Source: Acanthopleura granulata (taxonomy: Eukaryota > Mollusca > Polyplacophora > Chitonida > Chitonidae). Taken from it: a stretch of 64,000 nucleotides of DNA. Position 1 is the stretch's first letter, and every line of letters starts with the position of its first letter. Made by a program: the position numbers and the translations under genes. Positions 26,501 through 37,254 of this stretch are shown one piece after another. The notes beneath the pieces are model-generated. The model worked only from the letters and a program-made list of their open reading frames with translations, was not told where the DNA came from and made no database searches. Location: assembly GCA_016165875.1 (NCBI GenBank), contig JABBOT010000015.1, positions 6,059,928 to 6,123,927 of the forward strand, in the 5' to 3' direction.

Positions 26501-28089
26501 GATCCTTTCATGTTGGGCTGGAAGAGTACAAACTTTTATCTTTAAAGGAGTTAAATAATATAAAATGAATTATTGGGCTAAGATAATATATCTAGTTTAG
26601 CGGCTGCATTCGCCTCAAATTATGACATTCTACATTCCCTGGGTTCAAAACCCTCTGCACTTCCTCGTATTATGTGCTATATTCTGTTTGTTTGTCCTAT
26701 AATTGTCCTGTATTTTTCTAAAAAATGTTATATATTTTGTCTCATATTTCCTTTTGTTCCAGAATATTTCCTTCTTCATAGACTCGGGCGTACCCCTGGG
26801 CGGTGTGAAGACTGGGGGTCTACTGCCATGGGACGTAGACATAGACCTGGGCTTCTTTCACGATTGGAAACCCGTCCATGATGGCCTAGCCCAACTTTGC
26901 AAGGACAGAGGGATCCCGGCCACCATTGCAAGAGGTAAGGATTCCAGCAATATTATTTAAGAAGGGGAAGAACCGGTGCAAATCAAAATTTGCCACAGAA
27001 TGACATCCTGTCTTATTAGTAACGATGTTAAGGGCAATAGGGCTTTTCATAGGTCATCTTGTATGGAGTTTCTTGCAAATCGGTATAGCTTCTCGTACGT
27101 ATTCCATACCTGAAGTGAATAAAAATCTGCGCGCCTCCTGTGGGAAAGTTTGTCGGTTTTTCTGCCGAACGCCGGCGGTTTACTCCTCGCTAACGTTTTT
27201 CTCCACCCACGGGATTAACGCCGCCGAAGTAAGAAGTGAAATGCTACAGTTTATACAACATGACACATCGGTCAATTAGTTAATCATTCGCCCCTTCCGT
27301 ACAACAGCGGCCTTGAATGATTATACTACGTCGGTAATGACAGTATAAACTAACGACATGCATTGTGTTGCTTATCACTGGAACCCCTAGCCTTGTATTT
27401 ATGTTTTTATTTATTTGATTTGTATTTTACGCCGTACGCAACAATGTTTCACTTATACGGCGGCGTCTTGCCTTGTATATTCAACGTATATGTATATTGT
27501 GCTGCTGCATGAGAGATAGGTCCTCCAGAAACCTGCGGATGAGCATGGGTTTCTCCGGGGGCTCTACCAGGTCTTCTCCCACCGTAATGCTGGTCGCCGT
27601 CGTATAAATGAAATATTCTTGAGTACCGCAGAAAACACCAATCAAGTAATTCAAGTAAGTTTCTATTTTGCGCAATTCTGATTAATAAAAGGCAAATAGT
27701 TTTACATGTAAAAAGTACACTATTACCAATTTGGCATGTGAGCGTACAGATGGAAATGATGACGTCATTTCATTTCAGAACCACTTAAAGACGGAAGACA
27801 AGAACTCTACTTCCGGGCTGCTGGTGAATTCGGATACAACTGCATGTACCAGCAACCTGTGGACAAAGTCGAGGAGAACTCCATGATGTATGTTTACATT
27901 CACGGGCGGAAGTATCCGGTGAAAACTTACCTCTTCGCCAGTTTCCGAACGATGTACGGCTTGAAGTACTTGGAGATGCACGGGCCACGTGGGCGCATGA
28001 ACTGTCGCACGAAATATCACCACGCGTGCCTACCAATCGAGTTCAGTGAGGGCGGCGGCCATTGGCGAGATTATTATTGTGAACTTTAA
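18827..28089 (+). CDS. FKRP/LicD-family type II membrane protein, 3 coding exons
   Basis: The gene has coding exons at 18827-19957, 26763-26934 and 27779-28089. They join in phases 0 and 1 through GT/AG sites to give 537 residues, close to the 495 of human FKRP. Residues about 9-28 are a hydrophobic signal anchor, followed by a short helical stem and then a GT-A-like region (NVTVLIFSYNED onward). The LicD-type catalytic block is in exon 2: GVPLGG, then PWDVDIDLGFF with Asp401, Asp403 and Asp405. FKRP carries [20 protein letters not shown] at the same place. Known family members move ribitol phosphate or phosphocholine from CDP donors onto glycans in the Golgi, so a Golgi phospho-sugar transferase is inferred. 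Two oddities: the Cys residues of FKRP's zinc loop are not seen before the DxD block, and the family's HVDLWPFY-like motif is not obvious in exon 3. The gene may therefore be a divergent FKRP/fukutin relative rather than an orthologue. No upstream promoter was identified. Confidence 0.8.
20389..20957 (+). repeat. Direct repeat (~190 bp, two copies) flanking the exon-1 fragment
   Basis: The copies 20389-20579 and 20767-20957 both start CATCTGCAATAC and end GTCATGTAGAACAGC. They differ at only a few positions (for example ATATATAAC against ATATAAC). Offset is 378 bp. Confidence 0.85.
20581..20769 (+). pseudogene. 189-bp stray copy of FKRP-like exon 1 inside intron 1
   Basis: Bases 20581-20769 match exon 1 bases 19021-19209 at a constant offset of 1560. 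The first 60 bp have a few differences, and the next 120 bp are identical on reading. The copy lacks its own start and has no continuation. It sits between two copies of an unrelated ~190-bp sequence (20389-20579 and 20767-20957), so it looks like an exon fragment captured within a local duplication. It is unlikely to be spliced productively, though a CAG precedes it directly. Confidence 0.85.
21376..21568 (+). mobile_element. SINE with internal deletion
   Basis: Head and tail are present (GCGCAGCACAATGACGCAGG, GGCGTAAAACACCATTCAAA); much of the central body is missing. Confidence 0.75.
21925..22030 (+). mobile_element. SINE 3' fragment
   Basis: CCGCCGTCGTATAAGTGAAA and AACACCAATCAAATAAATAC. 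Confidence 0.75.
22333..22535. repeat. ~64-bp tandem repeat, three copies
   Basis: Copies start near 22335, 22400 and 22463, with a conserved core TTCATGATTTGGTTACATAC followed by AAAACA. Confidence 0.85.
22731..22860 (+). mobile_element. SINE 3' fragment
   Basis: CAGCAACCTGCGGACGGTGA through CATCAATCAGATAAATAAAT. Confidence 0.75.
23114..23234 (-). mobile_element. SINE body fragment, minus
   Basis: GGGGAAACCCACGACGATCC, GGTTGCTGGCAG and the inverted B-box side AACTTAACTCACAGCGAC. Confidence 0.7.
23331..23901. mobile_element. Non-autonomous TIR element carrying an (AT)n tract
   Basis: The ends CCTGTTGCACTGTGTTATGT and CCTGTTACACTTTGTAATGT (reverse complement of the right end) match at about 85%. 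Further inner arm similarity is seen around AATAAAATTTCCCGTG. An (AT)n run occupies 23506-23570. No transposase. Confidence 0.6.
23506..23570. repeat. (AT)n microsatellite
   Basis: About 32 uninterrupted AT units. Confidence 0.97.
24985..25645. repeat. 21-bp satellite with 42-bp higher-order pattern, about 31 copies
   Basis: The unit alternates between CAGTGCC and CAGAGCC starts followed by GTGTAATAACCGTA-like text, in intron 1 of the FKRP-like gene. The same family occurs inverted at 40400-40705. Confidence 0.9.
26085..26530. repeat. Three diverged ~150-bp repeats near the end of intron 1
   Basis: Each holds AGAGTTGTAA-like text, AGAAATCGTCTGAA-like text, a CTTCCGG-A-CCTAG block and CATGTTGGGCT. 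They are clearly related but old. Confidence 0.6.
26763..26934 (+). CDS. FKRP-like gene, coding exon 2 with DxDxD motif
   Basis: The acceptor is a pyrimidine-rich tract ending TTTTGTTCCAG, and the donor is GTAAGG at 26935. The exon is 172 nt, entering in phase 0 and leaving one base over. It encodes residues 378-434 and the first base of codon 435. It carries the family signature GVPLGGVKTGGLLPWDVDID, the metal and nucleotide site of LicD-type enzymes, which is the strongest evidence for the family assignment. No second copy of this exon was found in the window. Confidence 0.85.
27405..27656. mobile_element. Two opposing SINE 3' ends in intron 2 of the FKRP-like gene
   Basis: A minus tail (27405-27472, TTTTACGCCGTACGC) is followed 50 bp later by a + strand 3' half (27520-27656, ending AACACCAATCAAGTAATTCA), forming an inverted pair. 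Confidence 0.75.
27779..28089 (+). CDS. FKRP-like gene, terminal coding exon 3
   Basis: The acceptor CATTTCAG supplies the two bases that complete codon 435 (Glu). The exon encodes the last 103 residues, from EPLKDGRQELYFRAAGEFGY through MNCRTKYHHACLPIEF, and stops at TAA 28087-28089. About 132 residues follow the last Asp of the DxDxD block, similar to FKRP's C-terminal length. A 60-70 bp diverged, inverted copy of the MNCRTK region lies at 38214-38286. Confidence 0.8.
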
Positions 28090-28164
28090 GTTGGCTGTGG
28101 GTGAGGAAGGGGGTGGGGTTATCAGTCGACATAACAGTGGAAATACCCAAATAATATCTGCCTA

Positions 28165-28975
28165 GCCGAGACTGGAAGACCTGTGGGTAGCCAAGTCAAT
28201 CACACGACCTTTCCACTACTCTGTAACGCCATGGGAAGGTCCTATTGAACACTAATGACGCAAACTCGGCCACATATCGTCCGGCTTTCAACCGACCAGG
28301 TCAGCCTTGCTTTTGTGTTGCATTTTCTCCTTACGTTTGGCGCTTTGTATTCGCTGCAATTTCCGACCCCTATCACCCACAGTTAAGCCATAATAAACAT
28401 ATTCTGTCTCTCTCGGTACACACCAGAGTTCGCCATGTTTGATGAAGCTAAGCATCCCGATCTAGGGCTCGTTAAGTTTTATCCATGGATTTTATGCACA
28501 GCTATTTAACATTCACAGCCGCTTCTGCAAAGAAATGTTAAATACTTCAGATGTTTAAGAGGACCAAATATCGCCATCGTCTGGATATTGCTCCAAAGAG
28601 TGCACAATTTCCTATAACAGAGTGTAAATCCTAGGATACAATTTACTGAGCTCGATATGGTGAAAAGATAGAGTTGTTTGTACCCTTAACGCTTTGCGTC
28701 ATCAAACATGGCGCCTTCGAGCGTTATCGTGTTCTAGGTGGAGTTACCTCGAGTTTATTATAACTTAACACTGGGTGTTACGGTGGGAAATTGTAGCGGA
28801 TGCAAAGCGCCCAACCTAATGAGAAAAATGTAACACAGAAGCAAAGGCGAACTGGTCCGGTGAAAGCCGGACAGTAGGTGGCCGAGATTGCGTCATTCGT
28901 ATTCAGTGGGGCCTTCCCATAGCGTTGTGGCGTGGTGGAAAGGCCATATGATTACTTGTCTATCTCATGGGACGA
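28165..28975. mobile_element. Large foldback element directly downstream of the FKRP-like gene
   Basis: The left arm (28165-28470) and the reverse complement of the right arm (28685-28975) share, in order, CGACCTTTCCAC, ATGGGAAGG, AATGACGCAA-CTCGGCCAC, GTCCGGCTTTCA, GGCGCTTTG, ATAATAAAC and GCCATGTTTGATGA. The spacer is about 215 bp and non-coding. Confidence 0.75.
28392..28397 (+). promoter_or_regulatory. Candidate polyadenylation signal AATAAA
   Basis: This AATAAA lies 303 bp after the FKRP-like stop codon and inside the left arm of the long inverted repeat at 28165-28975. If used, the transcript end would come from transposon sequence. Placement only; no transcript data. Confidence 0.35.
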
Positions 28976-30403
28976 CAGCCTTGTGATTGTTTTATTTTAT
29001 ATGTTGGCGATGATGGACATGCTGATGAGCACGCGTTACAACTGACACACTCCATCGTCAGATTGTGTAAATAATGTCTCTGAGTATGGCCTTAAATTCC
29101 AAACAATGAAATAAATAAACATACATTGAACATACATACAAATGAACATACATTGCTTTAATGCGACATAACACACATTCTAAAGAACCACACCAAAAAT
29201 CGACATATTTATACAGTATATAATATATAGTTGTAGAGAAACTGGAATATATATCGAACTACCTGGGACAAGGATGCGAGAACTCAAGAAAACTCTCCCA
29301 AACTGTCCCAAATTTTAATGTTTTAACGTGATGAAAGGTGTATACATCAAAATGCAACTGGCCAGTTTTACTTGAAGGGAATCCTTCCTGCCGTGATACC
29401 TAATATTCCCAGATGCATTTGCCTGTGCATGTCTTAACATTGTAATACCTCATTTTACGCACGTTCCATGACTAATATTATCTAAGGCATGTCGTCTATA
29501 TATAGGCCTGTAATCAGCCTGTGTATAACCAAAATAACCCTGCAGAAAAGGGGGGCAAGTCTCGCCAAACTTCGTCTCTCTCACGTGACCTGATGAGCCA
29601 GCGTACAGTACGGTACAGCGGAACCGTTGAAAAGTTCCCATTACAACAACAACATTCCCCGTTACAAGAAGCAGCACACCTCCTACAACACATGCGTCAC
29701 TGCCTACGTTCGCTTTATATAACTGTCACTACTATCTTGAACAACGTCCAGGTCACTGAGGTCAAGGTGATGAGGTAGGAAGTGACATTAAGAAAAGTCT
29801 TTAACATTGTCTCAACTCTGGTTCAGAATGATGATGTATGTATTTTGTTGTTGTACCCTAAAGTGTTTATCATTCCGTATAGGACTGTCTACGAGATAGC
29901 GCTACATAACGTGAGAGATAACTAGGCTTTATTCGCTCCAGTACATGTCTCATCAACATATTTTAGGCCACATTTAGATCAGTAGATCCTAGGGATACTT
30001 CTATCTGATTCGACGCTGTTAGGCTCAGGAATGATCACTGCCTGTGTGTACTTTGCGCATGCGGGTGTATATACCTCAGCATTCGCCAAATCAGACAACT
30101 ACAGTCGCGGCAACCGGCATCTAAAACCGATTAATATTCACTCGGTTTTGAAAAAGATTGGTTATAGTATATTTTAGTTTAAAAACAGAAATTTAGTTTT
30201 GCGCAATGTTCATATTTTTATGTAGTTTAACATATATATTACATATCCGTATATTTACCGGCTTTTTAAAGATTTGCCTAGTTATTTAGTTTATAATCGT
30301 GTGTACTATATTTTACGTTCAAGTACTTTTTTAAACAAGAAATATTTCTGGAACGTCTTTTTAAGTGATCATGTACATAAGTACATTCTGAAAGAAGTAG
30401 CCT

Positions 30404-30500
30404 CTGCAGGCCCGGTTTCCCCCCGCTATAATGCTTACGACTGCCGTCGTATAAGTGAAATGTTCTTGAGTACGGCGTAAAACACCAATGGAATAAATAA
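30404..30500 (+). mobile_element. SINE 3' fragment
   Basis: GACTGCCGTCGTATAAGTGA and GTACGGCGTAAAACACCAAT. Confidence 0.8.
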
Positions 30501-30524
30501 CCAGTCCGAGATTGCTCTGACGTT

Positions 30525-30775
30525 AGGACTTGCATCAGAATTGACACTGTCGCTCCAATCTTCACATCAGAGAGATCTAGTGTGAGAAGTGAGGTGACGA
30601 ACAGTTTCAATTCCGAAAAGCTCTGCACATACCTCTTGCTGGTTAAATCTTCGTCCGAACAAGAGGTATGCGGAGTGCTTTTTGGGGGGTTGAAACTGTT
30701 CGTCACCACATTTCGCACACTAGATCTCTCTGATGTGGGGATTTGAGTGATAGTGTCGTTTCCAGTGCAAATCCC
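30525..30775. mobile_element. Foldback element with ~110-bp arms
   Basis: The left arm carries ACATCAGAGAGATCTAGTGT and GGTGACGAACAGTTTCAA; both recur inverted in the right arm (TTGAAACTGTTCGTCACC, then ACACTAGATCTCTCTGATGT). The loop is about 20 bp. It follows a SINE fragment directly. Confidence 0.8.
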
Positions 30776-30779
30776 AACC

Positions 30780-33235
30780 CCAGAGCTAATAACATAACGA
30801 AATAGCGTTTCTAGGACTACTGAAAGGTGTTATGTTTATGATTTAATGCGTGGAGTATTAATTTACCGCACACGAATTACATGGTGACAAAGACTTGTTT
30901 TAATATGATTTTATACAAACGACTACGGCATGCAGATGACAGTGTGACAGTTGACAAATGGTCACTCTTCACCCGTGAAATCAATATTTCTCTTTAATTT
31001 AGGGATTTATTTTATGTTTTCAAGCCAATGCTTAAATTCATCTTGCACCATTACATAGGAAAATTAGGTTAAACATATACAGTGATGCTAATTACGTTTC
31101 GCTGTTCTGTAGAATGAATGAAAATGCTGTGTTCTCATCATATTTAACAATGATTTACATGAAAGCATTGTAAATTGACCAGGCCTGGGGAGTCTTAGTC
31201 CCCAAGCAGAATCCTGGTTCATAAAACACTGTTTAGTCAGGCTTGTACAGTGCACCCTGTACTCAGAGGAGAGCTTAATTGTCAGTCGTCAACAGGGCCA
31301 ATTCAGACTGTTAGGATTTTAACGACTGTGATTTCGAATGGATTTACAATTGTTTCCCGATATGTTAACCCTCTATATTGTTATCTATAAAAGAGACACA
31401 TATAATAACAGACCTTATAGTAGATTGATCAGATTGATCAGTTTGATCAGAATTTCATCTGGTTGACGCAATGATTTAAACAATACTGTCTGGAACCCAT
31501 TTTTTATGGTCGAAGTATTTTTGAAACAAAAGAAACAAATACGATCTCGGCCCTCTTCAGAGGCCTATTTTCTATGGCCATAATGTTTCACCGACCTAAT
31601 ACATATCAGACGCCCGATAAGTTAATCTGTACCGCTCCATACATGTATTATACATGTATTATCTCATGTATGTACGAAGTACACCATAAAAAAATAATCT
31701 GTCAAGATAACAGAATGATATAATATTATGTCCAAAAATTGAACCGATTCTTTGTCATAGTGCACATTGTACTATGCAGGGTTATAACCCCTGTAAATGG
31801 TTTACACTACATTTTGTGAGGATGCATACGACACGCATTATATGAGTGATTGCCTTTGTTGAAGAAATGAGCTAATCTGTAAAAGTGCTATGTTAGGATT
31901 TTTTACTACTGTTATATAACCAGGCAAGTTATAGTAGAAATAATTATGTGGATGTAATTACTTGAACAGAACTGAGAGTCGATCAATCTCAACTGACCAC
32001 TGTCTCAAATATACAGTTACATTTGTGTTCAAAATGTTTATATGAACATTATGTTGTCGTACATGCAATTTGATGTTGCATGCATACATGGTTTTGGCTT
32101 TGCCTTGTTGCCGTTACAGCTTACTTTGTTTTTCTGTAATATTTTATCATTGAATCAGATTTAAGGTAAATCTGCCATCCTTGTATATCCATTTGAAAAA
32201 GGTTTTATTTTTTTCTGACAAATTTGGTCGCAAAGCGCGTGAATAAATAGTTGTTTTTTTTTGTCAACATGGCCCATTATTGTTCCATATTTTACCATGT
32301 CTCATGCGGAACTCTCAAATTCTGCGATCCAATGACTCGTAAGTGTTGATGCGAATATTTCTATAATTACACAGAGTGCACGTCAGATATGTAAATTATT
32401 AAAACCCTTTGCTTCAGTCTCTTGTGTAAGGGGTATGAATCACTGCTTTTCAACTGAACCAAATAAATTACCAAAAATCAAATAATAATGATAAATTAAG
32501 AAACGATAAAAAAAAAAAAACATGTGAGAAACTACGTGTTGGTTGTGCATATATATATGTATGTCTTGATTTATGTTCTTCAAAAATGTATTTTTTTTTG
32601 TACGCGTGTCAACATATAAGTCTTTTGTGTGTCTACGTGTATTTCAGTATGTTGAAAGTTGCGTTCCCAGGGAGATGCGATTATGTTTCGGTAATTACTC
32701 GTCCGATAATAATTTAGTTTTCCTGCAGAATTGGGAATTGTATAAATACGCTGGGGTGTTTCCATGGACTTACTGCGAGTGTTCACAAGACACATGAAAA
32801 GATAACTCTAAAACGGAGATAACTGTTTAAAAACATTTAAGACAGTTATGCCAAAACTGTGAAATATTTTTGTTTAATGATATTCTGGAATTTCTTCAAC
32901 TTCATGCGCAATTTTCGTCAGATGTCGGAAATTTTCGGAATCATCATCATCTATGACCTTAATCTGAACACGGGATCAGCTCATTGCCCCCATGCAGTTC
33001 GGATTACTTCTTCCCTCAACACAGAGTTCTATTACGGTATCACCATTGCTTCAGTTTCGTGAAGCTTCGTACAGATGTTTTTCTCCTTAAGTATACACTG
33101 TTTGTGTTGCAGCTTAGTAAGGTGTCTTCATCTACGTAGGGGAATGTTCACACGAAGTTCTATTAAGTTGGCCCCAGGATGGTGAATTTCTGCATTGTAC
33201 TGTGGGCCTTAGGAAAACAGTAGTTTAACGCCACG
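30780..33235. other. No supported gene
   Basis: AT-rich unique sequence. It includes a small TTGATCAGA repeat near 31420-31450 and the doubtful exon at 32652. Confidence 0.5.
32652..32798 (+). other. Possible isolated exon, Cys-containing
   Basis: An acceptor-like GTGTATTTCAG precedes an open stretch YVESCVPREMRLCFGNYSSD through PWTYCECSQDT and a stop. No family and no partner exon are seen. Confidence 0.2.
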
Positions 33236-33509
33236 GGGGCCTTCCGTGGCTCAGTCGGTTAGCGCGCTATGGCAGCGCAATGACCCGAAGCCCCCCCCAC
33301 CAATGCGGTCGCTGTGAGTTCAAGTCCAGCTCATGCTGGCTTCCTCTCCGGCCGTACGTGGGAAGGTCTGCCAGCAACCTGCGGATAACCGTGGGTTTCC
33401 TCCGGGCTGTGCCCGGTTTCCTGTCATCGTAATGCTGGCGGCCGTCGTATAAGTGAAATATTCTTGGGTACGGCATAAAACACCAATCAAATAAATAAAT
33501 AAATAAATT
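33236..33509 (+). mobile_element. tRNA-derived SINE, near full length
   Basis: Best + strand copy. The tRNA-like head has an A box TGGCTCAGTCGG (33247-33258) and a B box GAGTTCAAGTCC (33316-33327). A body with CCAGCAACCTGCGGAT and GGCGGCCGTCGTATAAG follows, then the end AACACCAATCAAATAAATAA. RNA polymerase III promoter by family knowledge; mobilised in trans by LINE enzymes. Confidence 0.9.
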
Positions 33510-34286
33510 TAACGCCGCGCACTTTTACGCTCGAACAAGGAAACCGAGAAGTTGCTTTCTACGGTTATATGAGGACGCGTCCTACTGACCATGCTAAACA
33601 TTCATGTTTCCTTCACAGCACGCACTAACGCCGGGTTAATTGATCATACCCCTTTTTGCGCAGGATCGGGCGGGACTGAACTGAAGAATAATGCATGCGT
33701 GTATGTATGTATGTTGAGTGTTTACGTCGTGCTTAACAATTTTTCAGTCACACGAGGAGGAGGAAATCCTTTGTATGTATATATACTGTGCCTTATTGTC
33801 GCAGGGCGAGTTCATGTGCTGCAACCACTGGAGCATCATGCTAAAGACACCAGACACCGCACCCAGCTCAGCCACATTATACTGACACCGGGCAGACCAA
33901 TTCTGTTCCCTTGCAGTACAAAATAACAGACCTGCTAGTAACCATAGTTCCCGACGCATGGGCGGTGCCAACACGACAGCGAATGGATCTAGTTCTGAAA
34001 CTGACCCTCGAAGAGATAATAGGCAGGGGCAGTTTCCATGAATACAAAGAGGGCCAGTAGGAATCGTGAAACAAAATGCTCAACGCACCACAATTGTTCA
34101 GCTGAAAGCTGAATTAAAATCACCTCAGATGACCGTTTACCGTCAGCAGTGGCATAGCATCAACTCTCCCTTAGATATCAGGATTTTGTGATCATTCGGT
34201 AAGTCGATATGTGTACATCCATGTAAAGCGACCTGGTGTTGCAAGGTCGAGCATGCGCAAGAAGCAACATGCAGTCCTGGTTCTGT

Positions 34287-34545
34287 TTATTTATTTATTT
34301 ATTTGATCGGTGTTTTACGCCGTATTCACTTCCACGACGGCGGCCAGCATTATGATGGAAGGAAACTGGGCAGAGCCCGGGTGGGAAACCCACGGCCATC
34401 CACAGGTGGCTGGTACACTTTCCCACGTACGCCCAGAGAGGAAGCCAGCATGAGCTGGACCTGAACTCACAGCGACTGCATTGAGGGGAGGCTTTTGGGT
34501 CATTAGGATGCGCTAGCGCGCTAACCAACTGAGCCACAGAGGCCC
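34287..34545 (-). mobile_element. tRNA-derived SINE, near full length, minus
   Basis: It runs from the TTATTTATTTATTTGATCGG tail to AACCAACTGAGCCAC, the inverted A-box head. Confidence 0.9.
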
Positions 34546-34734
34546 CATAAAGATTCTATGGCTTCCCACTCTTCATCATTTGCATTCGCCAGGGCAGGAA
34601 ACAAGGAAACAACCGCCTTGTGGAGAATGTATCTTAAAAACAAAACAAAGCACACCTATGACGATGTAATGTAATCTCACAAGAACAAAGGAAATACGAA
34701 TCGCCAGGGTTCCAGGGAAGTGCAATGTAGTTCA

Positions 34735-34990
34735 TGGACTATGTTGCAAACGTTATATTGCACGTTCCTGGAAACATGGGCTGTATTGCAAACGTTATAT
34801 TGCAAGTTCCTGGAAACATAGACTATATTGCAAACGTTGCAATGTGTGTCCTTGGAAACATGGACTATATTGCGCACGTGGCAATGTTTGTCCTTGGAAA
34901 CATGGACTATATTGCGCACGTGGCAATGTTTGTCCTTGGTAAAACGGAATATTTTGTTAACGTTGTATTGCACCTCCCTGAAAGCACAGC
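34735..34990. repeat. 42-bp minisatellite, about six copies
   Basis: The unit is close to ACATGGACTATATTGCGCAC followed by GTGGCAATGTTTGTCCTTGG + AA. Because 42 is 14 codons, both strands stay open. Confidence 0.9.
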
Positions 34991-34994
34991 GTAA

Positions 34995-36780
34995 GAAATG
35001 ATTCAAGAAGTTTTTACTTATAGGACGGCGGTCATGTTTTTCGTTTGGATTAAATTATCGGGAAAAACCTCCACCTTTTGTCAGACACTTAACTTAACGC
35101 TTCAGCCATTACCCTTGATGTATTGATGAACAATTTTTAAGTGACAACTGGATATCATCAGTGATTAGCTTAGCGTTTGGAGAACAACATGACAGCCTTT
35201 ATGTCAGTGCAGTGTACACTTAATGCCATATGCAGTTTCATTTTAAATCTTTCTGCGTTTGCTGCGCAAACTTTATCAATGAAGTTTACAGAGAAAATAA
35301 TTATTTGTACAAAGACCAGAATTTTTTAGAATGTTTTTTTTACACAATGAGGAATTTATTTCACAAACGCTGTCACTTTTTCTTGCATATTTTACAGATT
35401 AAATTATCTTCCTCTAGAAAAATACCCAACGCCTTTTAAGAAAATTCACATGTGAAAAAATAATATCCTTTGAAAAAAAAAGGCAATTTTCTGTGTGAAA
35501 CTACGAGCAAATATATGCAGAAAATATACCCAAAGACTCTAATCAATTTAACATGGACATGCGTGGTGACATGGACTGTATATGTATGGTGTTGAAACAC
35601 ATCGTCTCGGTATCGATCTGCGTGTGACAAGCTACGAGGAAAAGCGAAAACCGACGGCAATCTTTTTGTTTCTGCTGTTTTTGTTTTCTACGTTTTTTAT
35701 TATTCATAATTTTCGTCCTGGAAACCCGGGACCCACTATGCGCCTACATAAAAAAGTTACCCGTAACGCCTACACCGCGACTAAAAAACTGTCGCTGATT
35801 TGGTTTGTTCTCAGAATAGTTTAAAGGCAGCAAATAATGAACATTGCTGTTACAGGTCATTATACCTGATCTATTTTCGTTATCCAAGTGGAAAACTTTC
35901 ACATCAGTTCTGTTTTGAGAAAAACAGTAAATAATTTGTCCGTCTAGGTGGTTTTGCAAAAGCAGCCATATTCAGGGCTATGGTGAATGAGTATGACGTA
36001 CCCAGAGAACCACTGCTCTCTTTGAACTCCTCACATCGCTGTTTTGCTAATAGGCCAAAAAAAAAATGAAAATAAAAAAAAATAACAAGAACAACAACAA
36101 CAACAACAACAAAAAAAACCAAAAAAGAAGAAGAAAAAAAAAAGATAACCGGACGGGGCGGCTGATTAAGGACGGGGTCTGAGGCCTCGTTCTCAAACAG
36201 TCGCCCCAGCCGTTTTTCTTGAATGTATCTATGACATTTTCACAAAAATATCAAACTTTTATAGGGGAAAACGTTAATATACAGATATTTTTTACCTGGT
36301 ATCAGTCCAGCGCTTCAGTAATGTGTGATACCATTGCAACAGTACGGTGGGGCGGAGGGGGGGAGGGGGGGCACAGCCGATTACAAAAATGGTCAGATTT
36401 AATGAAGTCCTTCCCTGAATCAATGAAACTCAATCCCTTTTCTCTCAACCTCGTACACTGGGTACGTTCGAAGAGATCACATGAAATTGATTTATTTTGT
36501 GCATGGATTTTGGTTTGTTGTTAAAACTTGATATGTGGTGACACAGGATATATTTGACAACAACCTGTTCAACCTTTATTTGGAAGAGTCTACGTGTCAC
36601 ATGAAACATTGTCGGTTATTGCCTGTAGGAGAAACTTGCATGCTTCGTTCCTTTGGACTAGATGCTGGTCTATGCTTCCAGGGTTAAACGTTTTAACAAT
36701 GTGATAAAATGTTATTTTAAAGTCAGAAAAAAGGGAAAATCTTAAAAATTTACTATTAACCAAATGAAGTAAGTTTAATT
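34995..36780. other. No gene seen
   Basis: Unique AT-rich sequence with A-rich simple repeats around 36055-36145. Confidence 0.55.
36055..36145. repeat. A-rich / (AAC)n low-complexity tract
   Basis: A-runs with a central (AAC)n of seven or so units. Confidence 0.9.
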
Positions 36781-36782
36781 TT

Positions 36783-36897
36783 GGTGGGAAGAAACCAGAC
36801 AGCGCCTGTAGGAAGCCTACGACTGTCCGCAAGTTGCTGGCAAACCTGGCCACTCACGCCCTGAGAGGAAACCAGCATCAGCTGGACTTGATCTCAC
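36783..36897 (-). mobile_element. SINE central fragment, minus
   Basis: GTGGGAAGAAACCAGACAG, CCGCAAGTTGCTGGCAA, and GAAACCAGCATCAGCTGGAC. Confidence 0.65.
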
Positions 36898-37254
36898 ATG
36901 ACATCAAACTGTTATTTTTGTTCCAGCTACAACTTTTATTAACTTTTATTTTAAAAGGGAAACATAACATTTATCCAAAATGTGCAGAAAAAACTATTGA
37001 TCGTAGTTTAAATATGTTCAGGCGCTGTGTAGATGACAGATCATTGCCAAGTGTTTGGTACAGGCCCCACCATTCTGGCCATAACACTTTTCATCCTGCG
37101 AGACGAAATGTAATTTTTAAAATGGCTGATAACAGGAAATAAATGGAAAACTATGCATTTTATAGACATGAGACATCGAACCAGAGACGGAAAACTAGAT
37201 ATAAATCGACAAGCTTTCGGGAAAAAAATTGTCATTTTCATTTTTTCTTGGTAT

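Noticed and set aside
26590..26655. tRNA-like text with GGGTTCAAAACCC B box
   Set aside because: No convincing stems or A box; at most an old SINE head near the end of intron 1.
29521..29778. 85-codon + strand frame
   Set aside because: No domain, splice sites or conservation signal; treated as chance.
33236..33330. Functional tRNA gene
   Set aside because: A and B boxes are present but no complete cloverleaf was seen, and the sequence continues into the SINE body.
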